Assembly (NCBI GenBank): GCA_963711465.1
Contig: CAVQEG010000001.1
Span: forward strand, 1-64,000
Direction of reading: 5' to 3'
Length of the DNA: 64,000 bases
From: CAVQEG01 sp963711465
GTDB lineage: Bacteria > Bacteroidota > Ignavibacteria > OLB7
The notes below the pieces were generated by a model. It saw only the letters and a list, made by a program, of their open reading frames with translations, was not told the DNA's origin and did not search any database. This document shows, piece by piece, positions 45,664 to 55,900 of this stretch (its first letter is position 1; each line of letters begins with the position of its first letter). Position numbers and translations under genes: made by a program.

Positions 45664-46494
45664 GTGCTGCAACTGGCAAAAATCACCGAAGCGCTGCTTC
45701 CGATCGCCTACTGTCTGGCGTTCGGCGTCTACGCGCTCGCGTTCTTCCGGCGCGACGAGGGGTTCGAGCGCTACACACGGCCGGCGCTGGTGACGGCGAT
45801 CGTGATTCACTCGGTGCTCATTTTCGCTCGAACGATGTTCTACGGCCACTGCCTGGTCTACTCGTCGTTCGAACTGATGACGATGATCTCCTACACGGTC
45901 GCGCTCACCTACCTGATCGTGGAGCTGACGACCGGTGAGCGGGGAACGGGCATGTTCTTCATCGGTCTGTCGCTCGTGCTGCAGACGCTCTCGCTGATGT
46001 TCTCGCCGGCAATCGAAGTGGGGGCGGCGAATCCCGCGCTGCTGACCGATGTGGTGGGGCTGCACATCTCCACGGCGCTGATCGGCTACACGGCATTTGC
46101 GATTTCGGCGGTATACGGGGGACTCTACCTGATGCAGTACCACGAGATCCGGAGCAACAATTTCGGGACGTTCTACAACCGGCTGCCGAGTCTGCAGCTG
46201 ATGGAGCGGCTCTCCGAGCGTGCGGCGGTCGTCGGGCTCGTCTTCCTCACGATCGCGATCGTGATCGCTCTGGTCTGGCTTCCCGACGCGCTTCCCGGTT
46301 TCAGCTACGACGATCCCAAGCTCTTCGTGACCTACGGCGTGTGGCTTGTATACTCGCTGGCGATCGCCGGGCGGTGGGTCAGCCGGATCGAGGGTCGCAA
46401 GCGGGTAATTCTGTCGCTGGTCGGATTCGCGGGCGCCATCCTCTCGATGACCGTCATCAATGTCTTCATGAGCGGATTCCACCGGTTCGGATGA
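45664..46494 (+). CDS. HemX/CcsA-like integral membrane protein
   Basis: A 276-residue protein with about eight membrane segments of the cytochrome c assembly (CcsA/ResC) superfamily. The region LHISTALIGYTAFAISAVYGGLYL corresponds to the conserved haem-binding zone of that family, with His at the start. The gene sits directly before hemA, and its stop overlaps the hemA start (ATGATG). This is the usual place of HemX, which limits HemA levels in Bacillus. A role in cytochrome c maturation remains possible. The start is GTG 45664. Confidence 0.8.
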   Translation: MLQLAKITEALLPIAYCLAFGVYALAFFRRDEGFERYTRPALVTAIVIHSVLIFARTMFYGHCLVYSSFELMTMISYTVALTYLIVELTTGERGTGMFFIGLSLVLQTLSLMFSPAIEVGAANPALLTDVVGLHISTALIGYTAFAISAVYGGLYLMQYHEIRSNNFGTFYNRLPSLQLMERLSERAAVVGLVFLTIAIVIALVWLPDALPGFSYDDPKLFVTYGVWLVYSLAIAGRWVSRIEGRKRVILSLVGFAGAILSMTVINVFMSGFHRFG

Positions 46495-47855
46495 TGAACA
46501 TCTACGCAATAGGAACATCGCACAGGCTCTCACCCGTCGAGGTGCGCGAGCGTCTGGCGTTCGCCGAGGCGGAAATACCGGCGGCGCTCCGCGATCTGCG
46601 CTCGACGCTCGCGGCCGAGGCGGCGGTGCTCTCGACCTGCAACCGGACCGAATTCTACGTCGTTCCGCGTGGCGAGCAGTTCGATGCCGATGACATCAAG
46701 GCGTGGCTCAGACGCTGGAAGCACTTCGACGTCGCCGACGACGAACTGTTCACGCTCGATGGTCCAGCCGCGGCACGACATCTGATGCAGGTGGCCTCCG
46801 GCGTCGACTCGCAGGTGATCGGAGACATCCAGATCATCGGTCAGGTGAAGCACGCCTACATGACCGCGCAGGAGGAGGGCTCCCTCGGCAAGCTCCTCTC
46901 CAGACTCTTCCATACCGCACTGCGTACCGGCAAGCGGGTCAAGACCGAGACCGAGCTCTTCAGCGGTGCCGCGTCGGTCAGCTACGCGGCCGTCGAGCTG
47001 GCGCGAAAGATCTTCCATCCGCTGCATGACCAGCGGACACTCGTCGTCGGAGCGGGGGACACGGGAAAGCTCACCGCCCGCAGTCTCCACGGCGGCGGCG
47101 TCGGGAGGATCACCATCTGCAACCGGACGCCGGAGCGCGCCGCGGCGCTGATCGATTCTCTCGGCTTCGGTGAATTCCTGCCCTTCGAACAGCTCCACGA
47201 CCGTCTCCACGAGTTCGATATCGTCATCGTCTCGACCGGCGCCAGCGACTACGTGCTGACGCGCGAGGACGTTGCCCGCGCGGCGTCCCGGCGCAAGGAG
47301 GGAATGCAGCTGATCGTCGACATCTCCATGCCGCGCAACGTCGATCCCGAGGCCGCCAGCGTGCCGGGTGTCTTCTGCAAGGACATGAACGATCTCAACA
47401 GCGTGGTGGAATCCAACGTCGCCAGGCGACGCGCCGACCTGCCGCAGGCCGATGCCATCATCGCCGATGAACTGGCGAAGTTCTCCGCCTGGTGCAACCT
47501 CCTTCCGGTCACGCCTGTCGTCGCCGGTCTGAAGCAGCGATCCGACGCGATCGTGCGTGCTGAACTCGAGAAAGTGCGCCATCGCTTTAATGAGGATGAA
47601 TTCCGCAACATCGAGCGCCTGGTCGCAAGCGTGGTCAAGAAGGTTATCGCCGACCCGCTGCACCACCTGCTCGACGGCGAGGACGATTCCGACGAACGCC
47701 TGCAGAAGGCGGAGTTCGTCAAGCTGCTGTTCAATCTCACCGACCTCGAACCGGTGCATGCCCGCACTCCCGAGGCCGGCGCCAAGGCCAGCGCAACGGC
47801 TGTGAATTCAAACGGACAAGCGGCCCGATCGGCCGAAACGACGCGGGGCAGATGA
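46491..47855 (+). CDS. hemA: Glutamyl-tRNA reductase
   Basis: HemA reduces glutamyl-tRNA to glutamate-1-semialdehyde with NADPH, the first step of the C5 route to haem. The 454-residue length is normal. The nucleophile is Cys50 in VLSTCNRTEFY. The substrate site LMQVASGVDSQVIGDIQI, the NADPH site VVGAGDTGKLTARSL and the C-terminal dimerisation helices are present. There are two adjacent start codons (46491 and 46494), the first overlapping the previous stop. The end overlaps hemC by four bases, so hemX-like, hemA and hemC are translationally linked. Confidence 0.96.
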   Translation: MMNIYAIGTSHRLSPVEVRERLAFAEAEIPAALRDLRSTLAAEAAVLSTCNRTEFYVVPRGEQFDADDIKAWLRRWKHFDVADDELFTLDGPAAARHLMQVASGVDSQVIGDIQIIGQVKHAYMTAQEEGSLGKLLSRLFHTALRTGKRVKTETELFSGAASVSYAAVELARKIFHPLHDQRTLVVGAGDTGKLTARSLHGGGVGRITICNRTPERAAALIDSLGFGEFLPFEQLHDRLHEFDIVIVSTGASDYVLTREDVARAASRRKEGMQLIVDISMPRNVDPEAASVPGVFCKDMNDLNSVVESNVARRRADLPQADAIIADELAKFSAWCNLLPVTPVVAGLKQRSDAIVRAELEKVRHRFNEDEFRNIERLVASVVKKVIADPLHHLLDGEDDSDERLQKAEFVKLLFNLTDLEPVHARTPEAGAKASATAVNSNGQAARSAETTRGR

Positions 47856-48769
47856 AGAGAATCGTGATCGGAACGAGGGGAAGTGCCCTCGCAATGTGGC
47901 AGGCGCATCATGTCGAATCGCTGCTCAGACAGCGGATGCCGGGACTCGAGGTGGTCGTCGAGATCATCAAGACCAAGGGCGATAAGATCCTCGACGTCGC
48001 CCTGAGCAAGATCGGTGACAAGGGCCTGTTCACGAAGGAACTCGAAACCGCCATTCTCGACCAGCGAGTGAGTCTCGCGGTCCACTCCATGAAGGACATG
48101 CCGACGCGGTTGCCCGACGGGCTCGTGATCGCGGCAGTGACCGCGCGCCATGCCGTCGAGGATGCGCTCGTCGCCGCCGACGGCATGACGCTCGAGGGGC
48201 TTCCCACGGGCGCGACCGTCGCGACGAGTTCGCTGCGACGCCAGGCGCAGTTGCTCCACCTGCGTCCCGATCTGAACATCGTCGACGTGCGTGGCAACGT
48301 GCAGACGCGTCTGGAGCGGTTTCACGAAAACGGCTGGGACGCAATGGTGCTGGCGCGGGCCGGACTCGAGCGGCTGGGTCTGGAGCACGAGATCGCGCAG
48401 GTGATTCCCGTCGAGGTGATGCTGCCGGCGACCGGACAGGGGGCGCTCTGCATCGAGACCGCCGGTGCCGATCAGGCGACCATTGCGCTGCTGCGGCAGA
48501 TCGAGGACACCGCTACGAGGACTGCGATCGAAGCGGAGCGCTCGATGCTCGGTGCGCTCGAGGGCGGCTGCCAGGTTCCCATCGGTGCCCACGCCCGTGT
48601 CGAGGGCGACAGCATTCGGCTCGACGGACTGGTCGCCTCGCTCGACGGGCGGCAGCTGATCCGGGAGCAGATGAGTGGACCGTCGGGCGATCCGGTGGGA
48701 CTCGGGCGGGCGCTGGCCGATCGACTCGTCGCCATGGGAGCGGGGGAGATTCTCGCGGAGATCCGCTAA
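47852..48769 (+). CDS. hemC: Porphobilinogen deaminase (hydroxymethylbilane synthase)
   Basis: HemC joins four porphobilinogens into hydroxymethylbilane. The 305-residue protein starts IGTRGSALAMWQA and has the SMKDMP and TSSLRRQAQL motifs that bind substrate. The cofactor-attachment Cys is in LEGGCQVPIGAH near residue 240. It begins inside the hemA stop (ATGA). hemB and hemL are not in the window and must be elsewhere. Confidence 0.97.
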   Translation: MKRIVIGTRGSALAMWQAHHVESLLRQRMPGLEVVVEIIKTKGDKILDVALSKIGDKGLFTKELETAILDQRVSLAVHSMKDMPTRLPDGLVIAAVTARHAVEDALVAADGMTLEGLPTGATVATSSLRRQAQLLHLRPDLNIVDVRGNVQTRLERFHENGWDAMVLARAGLERLGLEHEIAQVIPVEVMLPATGQGALCIETAGADQATIALLRQIEDTATRTAIEAERSMLGALEGGCQVPIGAHARVEGDSIRLDGLVASLDGRQLIREQMSGPSGDPVGLGRALADRLVAMGAGEILAEIR

Positions 48770-48857
48770 CCAGCGGTCGCTTCGGGGTGACGCGCAGGTC
48801 CGCCTGCGGCGGAATTCGCAGCCGGTTCATCGACAGGCACCAGGGGAGATCGGGCAC

Positions 48858-49580
48858 ATGCCGCCACTGATTCTCACACGATCGGAATCCGACAATGCGC
48901 GAACTGCTCCTGCGTTTGCCGCCGAGGGGTTCGACGTGGTATCGGTGCCGATGCTCACGTTCGAGCCGCTCGAGCTCGAGGATGAGGTGCTCGTCGGATT
49001 GCGCGGCGATGAACCGGTGGTGCTCACCAGCGCCCGGGCGACCGACGCGTGGCTCGACGTGCGCCGTGCCGGGCAGCACCGACCGTGCTGCTACTTCCTG
49101 GTCGGAGAGCGCAGCCGCGTCGTGCTCGAGGGGAGCGATCCGCTGGTTCCGATCGCATACGTGGCGCGGTCGGCGGCCGATCTGCTGAATGCTGATTTCG
49201 AGGGAGTCGATCGCGTGGTGTATCCCTGCAGCGCAGAGCGCCGCGATGAGCTCGTCGACGGGCTGCGCGAGCGGGGCATCGACGTCGTGGAGCTCCCGCT
49301 GTACCGCCCGGGAATTCCCTCCGATTCCGCCGACCGGCTCCATGCGGCGTTGGCTACCGGCGGCGACGGTGCTGTCGCCATCGCATTCTTCTCTCCATCG
49401 GCTGTAAGGAACTTTTTCGCGCTCGTGGGCGAACCTCCACCCGGTGCTATCTTCGGGGCTGTCGGCCGCACGACGGCCGGAGAGCTTGCTGCGCATGGCG
49501 CTCGGGGCGTCATTGCCGCCGAGATTCCGACGCCCGAGGCCCTCGCCGATGCGATGCGGCGGCATCTGGAGCAACGGTGA
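48858..49580 (+). CDS. hemD: Uroporphyrinogen-III synthase
   Basis: A 240-residue protein that closes hydroxymethylbilane with inversion of ring D. HemD proteins vary greatly in sequence, but the two-lobed pattern is visible: ILTRSESDN at the start, VVLTSARATDAW, ELPLYRPGIP, then FFSPSAVRNFFALVG and AVGRTTAGELAAHG. Its place between hemC and hemE supports the call. The start is ATG 48858, 88 bp after hemC. Confidence 0.92.
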   Translation: MPPLILTRSESDNARTAPAFAAEGFDVVSVPMLTFEPLELEDEVLVGLRGDEPVVLTSARATDAWLDVRRAGQHRPCCYFLVGERSRVVLEGSDPLVPIAYVARSAADLLNADFEGVDRVVYPCSAERRDELVDGLRERGIDVVELPLYRPGIPSDSADRLHAALATGGDGAVAIAFFSPSAVRNFFALVGEPPPGAIFGAVGRTTAGELAAHGARGVIAAEIPTPEALADAMRRHLEQR

Positions 49581-49717
49581 CGACCGCGGCTCCCATCGGA
49601 TGCACCCCGCGTCGGACCATCACCATTTCGCCCCAATCCGCGTGTGCTGATGTCCTCGTCCGGATGACGGACGATGCCATTGCCCGAAGGAATTCGATTC
49701 ATACCATGGACCGCTGA

Positions 49718-50760
49718 ATGAATGATCAGGCGACCTCACTGCTCCTGCGCGCCCTCAGGGGCGAGACCGTCGAACGAACGCCGGTATGGATGATGCGCCA
49801 GGCCGGCCGCTACCTCCCCGAGTACCGCGCCGTTCGCGCAGCCACTGACTTCCTGACGCTCTGTCGTACGCCCGATCTCGCCGCGGAGGTGACCGTCCAG
49901 CCGGTCGACATCGTCGGCGTCGATGCGGCGATCATTTTCAGTGACATTCTCGTGGTGCCCGAGGCGATGGGAATGCATCTGGTCATCGAGGAGGGAAAGG
50001 GCGGCCCCCGGTTCCCGTCGCCGATCGACTCTTCGGCGGACGTCCGTCGACTCGACCGCGGCGTTGCCGACCGACTCACGTACGTCTACGACGCCATCGC
50101 CGAAACGAAGCGCCGCCTGGCAGGAAGGGTGCCGGTGATCGGATTCGCCGGTGCACCGCTCACGCTGGCGGCGTACATGGTCGAAGGTGCAGGGTCGAAG
50201 AATTTCGAGCGGTTCAAGCGCTTCATCTTTGCCGAACCCGGGACCGCGCACGAGTTGCTCGACGCGCTGGCCGAGGAGCTGGTCGCCTACCTGACGGGGC
50301 AGATCCGCGCCGGCGCGAACATGCTGCAGCTGTTCGACACCTGGGCCTCGCTGCTTCCCGAGGAGGAGTACCGCGAATTCGGACTGCGTCACGCCACCAC
50401 CGTGCTGCGTCGGCTGGCCGAGGAGGCACCGGAGGTGCCGACGCTCTACTTTCCGAAGGGCGTGCGGTCCTACGACGGATTCGAGTCGTGCGGTGCGGCG
50501 GGTTTCGGTATCGACTGGGGCACCGATCTCTCGAGGGCTGTGGAGGAAATTCCCCCCGATTTGCCCTCCAGGGCAACCTCGATCCGATCGTGCTGCTGAC
50601 CGAACCCGAAGCGATCGCTGAGCGAACGAAGGCGATGCTCCGGAAGGTACCCGGCGGTCGCGGCTACGTCGCCAACCTCGGCCACGGCATCCTGCCGCAA
50701 ACGCCGGTGGACAACGCCCGTACGTTCGTCCGTACCGTTGGCGAGGCCACAGCCGGGTAG
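49718..50760 (+). CDS. hemE: Uroporphyrinogen decarboxylase, broken by a one-base frameshift
   Basis: HemE decarboxylates uroporphyrinogen III to coproporphyrinogen III. The N-terminal 280 codons are normal: MMRQAGRYLPEYR, IIFSDILVVPEAMG, GFAGAPLTLAAYMVEG. The frame then ends at 50599, while the conserved C-terminus (FALQGNLDPIVLL, VANLGHGILPQTPVDNA) lies in the next frame. Adding one C to the six-C run at 50552-50557 restores EIPPRFALQGNLDP and a 347-residue protein, the usual size. The cause is a homopolymer sequencing error or a recent mutation. The rest of the haem cluster is intact, which favours an error. Confidence 0.93.
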
Positions 50761-50817
50761 GCCCCGAGATCCAGCGACACCGGAGCATTCAGACGACAGA
50801 CACCAACCGACGAGCAT

Positions 50818-51843
50818 GTGAACATCTGGTGGTACGTAGGCTTCACCGCGCTCGTGATGATTCTCCTGGTGCTGGACCTCAAGGTCTTCCATCGTGAGGC
50901 GCACGAGGTCCGGCCCCGCGAGGCGGCGCTCTGGAGCGCCTTCTGGGTAGCGCTGTCGCTGCTGTTCAACCTGTTCGTCTACTTCGAATTCGGTCACGCG
51001 AAGGCGGTCGATTTCCTGACGGGATACCTCATCGAGAAGTCCCTGTCGGTCGACAACCTCTTCGTCTTCGTCCTCATCTTCAGCTACTTCCAGGTTCCCA
51101 AGCGACTGCAGCATCGCGTGCTGTTCTGGGGAATCCTCGGCGCCTTCGTACTGCGCGCGTTGCTGATCGGCGTCGGCGCGGTGCTCATCAGCCAGTTCAG
51201 CTGGATCATCTACGTCTTCGGCGCCTTCCTGGTCTATACCGGCGTGCGGATGGCGTTCGAGAAGGAGACGTCGGTGGAGGTGGAAGCCAATCCGGTGATT
51301 CGAATGCTGCGGCGGTGGTTCCGGGTGGTCGGCGACTACAGCGACGCGACGTTCTTCGTTCGCGACGCCGGGCGCCTGGCGGTCACGCCACTGTTCGTCG
51401 TCCTGGTCATGATCGAGAGCACCGATGTGATCTTCGCGCTGGACTCGATCCCGGCCATCTTCGCGATCACCACCGACACGTTCATCGTCTTCACATCGAA
51501 CATCTTCGCAATTCTCGGGCTTCGGGCGCTCTACTTCCTGCTTGCCAACGTCGTCGACCAGTTCCACTACCTGAAGTACGGTCTGGCGGTGGTGCTCACC
51601 TACATCGGCGCGAAGATGCTGCTGACGATGGTCGACGTGCACATTCCGACCGGGGTGTCGCTTGGTGTGGTGGGACTCGTTCTGCTGACGGCGATCGCCC
51701 TGTCGCTCGTCTTTCCAAAGGAAGTCGAGGAGCACCACATCCTCGAGCACGACATGCAGCATTCCGACGACGAGGAGTTCGTCGGGCACGCCACGACCCA
51801 GCGGCAGGCGGAGGGGGATGGCGGGCGATCCGACGGCGGCTGA
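50818..51843 (+). CDS. TerC/Alx-family integral membrane protein
   Basis: A 341-residue protein with about nine membrane segments. The TerC signatures FLTGYLIEKSLSVDNLFVF and VVLVMIESTDVIFALDSIPAIFAIT hold the conserved Asp residues. Members such as Alx and TerC export manganese or protect from metal stress. The length and the acidic, His-rich tail (EEHHILEHDMQHSDDEE) fit the Alx type. The start is GTG 50818. No yybP-ykoY riboswitch can be fitted in the 57 bp before it. Confidence 0.88.
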   Translation: MNIWWYVGFTALVMILLVLDLKVFHREAHEVRPREAALWSAFWVALSLLFNLFVYFEFGHAKAVDFLTGYLIEKSLSVDNLFVFVLIFSYFQVPKRLQHRVLFWGILGAFVLRALLIGVGAVLISQFSWIIYVFGAFLVYTGVRMAFEKETSVEVEANPVIRMLRRWFRVVGDYSDATFFVRDAGRLAVTPLFVVLVMIESTDVIFALDSIPAIFAITTDTFIVFTSNIFAILGLRALYFLLANVVDQFHYLKYGLAVVLTYIGAKMLLTMVDVHIPTGVSLGVVGLVLLTAIALSLVFPKEVEEHHILEHDMQHSDDEEFVGHATTQRQAEGDGGRSDGG

Positions 51844-51929
51844 TCGCTCGACCGGGGCGCAGGCGCACTGACGCGGTGGGTCGATGCCACCCGCGCGACC
51901 GTTGGTAGGGTCGGTGCCGATGCGTTCCC

Positions 51930-52763
51930 CTATGCCGTACGGTACACCGTGCGCATCCACTCGACGAAGTCGACCGAGGACAATTCCTCCCGGCGGTCGA
52001 TGAGTCGCTGCGCATCGCGTCCCACGGCCAGTCGCACGAAGGGAACGGTGGATTCCACGGCATCGGCGACGGCGTCGATCACTTCGGCGGGATCCTGCAG
52101 TTCGGGGTAGACCGATCGCGCGGTGACCGACTGCCAGCCCTCGCTCATCGCGAGATAGGCGGAGGTCCCGTCCTCGTCCGCCCGCGCGATGCGGGCTGAG
52201 CGACGGGAGAAGTCGGTGTCGAAGGAACCGGGTTCGATCACCACGACACGAATTCCAAACTCACAGGTCTCGAGGTAGAGCGCCTCGCTGAGCGCTTCGA
52301 GGGCCCACTTGGTCGCCTGGTAGAATCCGCCTCTCGGCGTGGCGATCCGACCGGCGACGCTGGAGATGTTGACGATCGTTCCCGTACCTCGCCGTCGCAT
52401 CGACGGCAGGAGGGCCTGTGTAACCCGAACGGCACCGAGCACGTTGGTGTCGAACATTCGTCGTACTTCGTCGATCTCTCCGTCCTCCTGCGTCGCGAAG
52501 TATCCGTAGCCGGCGTTGTTGACCAGGACGTCGACGGCACCGAAGCGATCGGTTGCGGCCGCGACGGCGGTGCCGACCGACTCGTCGCTGGTGACGTCCA
52601 GCGGCACCTGGAGCACACGCGCCGGATCGGCAGCTCCGATGTCGTGCAGCGACTGGACGGATCGGGCCGTGGCGACAACGTTGGCGCCGAGGGAGAACGC
52701 GCGCTCGGCCAGCAGGCGACCGAAGCCGGTCGAGCATCCGGTGATGAGCCAGGTAGACGGCAT
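51930..52763 (-). CDS. Classical short-chain dehydrogenase/reductase
   Basis: A 277-residue SDR. Cofactor site TGCSTGFG at the N-terminus, NNAGYGYF, catalytic Ser in NISSVAG and the YQATK Tyr-Lys pair are present. Sequence features (DTNVLGAVRVTQALLP, PGSFDTDF) place it with the broad oxidoreductases of unknown substrate. Convergent to the terC-like gene and divergent from the large protease-barrel gene. Confidence 0.88.
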   Translation of the reverse strand: MPSTWLITGCSTGFGRLLAERAFSLGANVVATARSVQSLHDIGAADPARVLQVPLDVTSDESVGTAVAAATDRFGAVDVLVNNAGYGYFATQEDGEIDEVRRMFDTNVLGAVRVTQALLPSMRRRGTGTIVNISSVAGRIATPRGGFYQATKWALEALSEALYLETCEFGIRVVVIEPGSFDTDFSRRSARIARADEDGTSAYLAMSEGWQSVTARSVYPELQDPAEVIDAVADAVESTVPFVRLAVGRDAQRLIDRREELSSVDFVEWMRTVYRTA

Positions 52764-52976
52764 GTCTTCGTGCGGTTTTGGCTATTTATGTGGCTTCCGT
52801 GGAATGCGACATCGTCAATGGCGGAGAAGATACCATCGCTCGCCCGGCGCCGGGGCAATTCGTCGGCCGATCCGAAACCGCTGTAGCCGCCGGGTGTCTG
52901 CATGGTAATTGCGGTGAGAGCCGCCGGGCGAATTCGTGGCCACGGGAAGAACCTCCAACTCAGTTGCAATCAGAGC

Positions 52977-55900
52977 ATGAATCCGAATCCGAGAGGGTGG
53001 ACGACGGCGATCCTGACGGCGGCAGTCGCGATCGTGGCGGTCCTCGTGGTGCCGTCCGCCGCGCAGGCACAGTACTTCGGGCGCAACAAGGTGCAGTACG
53101 AAAGTTTCGACTGGAAGATCCTCAAGACCGCCCACTTCGACATCTATTACTACCCGGCGATGAAAACCGCCGTCGACGATGCCGCACGGATGGCCGAGCG
53201 GTGGTACAGCCGCTACTCGAAGCTCTTCAAACACTCGTTCCACGAACGCAAGCCGATCATCTTCTACGCCGATCAGGGCGACTTTCAGCAGACCAACGCC
53301 ATCAGCGGCATGATCGGTGAGGGTACCGGCGGCGTGACCGAATCCCTGAAGAATCGTGTCGTGCTCCCGTTCACCGGTTCCTACGCCGAGACCGACCACG
53401 TGCTGGGGCATGAGCTCGTCCACGCATTTCAGTACGACATCGCCGACGGCGCCCAGAGTTCTTCCGGCGGACTCTCCTCGCAGAACAGCGGGTTGAACAC
53501 GCTTCCGCTCTGGTTCATCGAGGGAATGGCCGAATACCTGTCGCTCGGTCGGTACGATCCGTTGACGGCGATGTGGCTGCGCGACGCCACCGAGCGCAAC
53601 GACCTGCCGACACTGGACGAGCTGACCACCAGCTTCAAGTACTTCCCGTACCGCTACGGTCAGGCGTTCTGGTCGTTCATTGCCGGACGGTGGGGAGACC
53701 TGGCGATACCGCGAGCGCTCAGCTACTCGCTGCGGGGCGGATGGGAGCAGGGCCTGCGGCGCGTCACCGGCATGACGACCGATTCGCTGTCGAAGGAATG
53801 GATCGCTGCGATCAAGTCCGAATACACGCCGTTGATGGCCGGACGCACAGCGCCGGATTCTCTCGGTGCCTCGCTCGAATCCGAGGAAGATCAGCTGTCG
53901 CTGGCACCGTCGGTCAGTCCCGACGGACACTACGTCGCGTTCCTGTCGACCAAGGACATCTTTTCGATCGATCTGTTCCTGGCTGACGCGAATACGGGGA
54001 AGGTGATCGACGAACTGCTCAGTGCCGACGCCGATCCGCACATCGACGCCCTGCGGTTCATCAACTCCGCCGGCGGATGGTCGCCCGACGGCAAGTACCT
54101 CGCGTTCGTGCTCTACAGCGAGGGCAACGATGAGTTGGCGCTGATCAACGTCGCCGACCGCAGCATCGAACGACAGATCGCCGTGCCCGGCGTCGGAGCG
54201 ATCACCTCGCCCAGCTACTCGCCCGACGGCCGCTCGATCGTCTTCTCCGGTTCCCATGGCGGCATCAGCGATCTCTACGTGCTGGACATCGCCTCCAATC
54301 GCATCACCCGGCTGACGAACGACCGCTACGCCGACCTGCAGCCCACGTTCTCCCCCGATGGTCGCACGATCGCATTCGTAACCGACCGCGGGGAGCTGAC
54401 GGACTTCTCGCGGCTGCAGTACGCCCGCAAGAGCATCGGTTTGATGGATGTGGCCACGCGCCGCATCACCCTGATCAGTCCGCTGGGGAACGTCAAACAC
54501 GCCAACCCGCAGTTCTCGCCCGATGGTGCCAATCTGTTCTTCGTATCGAATGCCGGTGGCTGGAACGACGTGTACCGCTACGAACTCGCCAGCGGGAAGA
54601 CCTTCCGCGTGACGCACGTCAAGACCGGCATCAGCGGAATCACCGAGCTCTCGCCGGCGATGTCGGTCGCCGCGCATGAGGGACGGATGCTCGTGTCGGT
54701 ATTCGAGAACGGCGGCTACCGCATCCATACGCTGATGCCACCGTCGGAAGTGGGCGAGCCGGTTTCGGCAGGTCCACCCGACTCGGCCACCGCCGGAGTA
54801 CTTCCGCCGCCGACGACCAACGGCGACCAGATCGTCACCAACTATCTGAATTCGCCCGAGGGCGGACTCGGGCCGGTGGACACCTCACGCGTGAGCGACT
54901 ACAGCTGGGGTTCGCACATCTCGCTCGACTACCTGGGCACGCCGACGCTGGGGGTGGCGGTCGACACCTACGGTGCGTCGCTCGGGGGCGGCATCAGCGC
55001 GTACTTCAGCGACATGCTCGGCAATCACCAGATCGGCATCTCGGCGCAGATCAACAGCGATCTGACGCAGATCGCCAACACGGGACTTCAGCTGCAATAC
55101 CAGAATCTCGCCAACCGATGGGACTGGGGAATCGAGCTGACGCGAATTCCGTACGTCACCTACTACACGGGATATGGTGGAACAATCGACACCGTCATCG
55201 ACGGTCAGGCGCAGACGCTCGGTTACAACGACCAGTACCAGGAGACGGTGTCGTTAAATTCGGCCAGTCTCATGGCATCCTACCCGCTGTCGCAGACGTT
55301 GCGACTGGAAGCAAACGGCGGGTACTCGCTGATCGGCTACGACCTGACGCGCGATCGCACGTACTTCGATGCGCTGGGGCAGGGGCTCGGTTCGACCAGC
55401 ACGTCGCTGCCGTCACCGGACGCGCTCAACCTCTTCCAGGGCTCGCTCGCCTACGTGGGGGACAACTCCTACTTCGGATTCACCTCGCCGGTCCGGGGCT
55501 CGCGCTACCGCATCGAAGGCGGCGGCGTCGTGGGCGACCTTCGCTTCGCGACCGCTCTGCTCGACTACCGCCGCTACTTCTTCTTCAATCCCTTCACCAT
55601 CGCATTCCGCGCGATGCACTACGGACGCTACGGCGCCGACTCGATCAGTCTCAGCCGGATCAATCCGCTGTTCCTCGGCGATCCCACCTACGTCCGCGGC
55701 TACAGCAGCGGTTCGTTCAGCAGCGATGAGTGTTCGGGGCCGAACTGTCCGGAATTCTACCGACTGCTGGGCAGCCGACTGGCGGTGGCGAACCTCGAGT
55801 TCCGCGTCCCGCTCTTCGGCACGTCGGACTTCGGTCTGATCAACTTCCCGTATCTGCCCACTGAGATTTCGCTGTTCCTCGACGGCGGCGTCGCCTGGAC

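Noticed and set aside
44480..45679. Antisense frame of 399 codons under rodA, and 52815-54728 under the protease-barrel gene
   Set aside because: Low-complexity charged sequence opposite well-recognised genes; no start signal.
50761..50817. Manganese riboswitch (yybP-ykoY) before the TerC/Alx gene
   Set aside because: Only 57 bp separate it from hemE, too short for the aptamer, and the conserved loops are not seen.
51844..51929. Terminator hairpin between the convergent terC-like and SDR genes
   Set aside because: Only a short, bulged GGTGG/CCACC stem can be formed; too weak to call.
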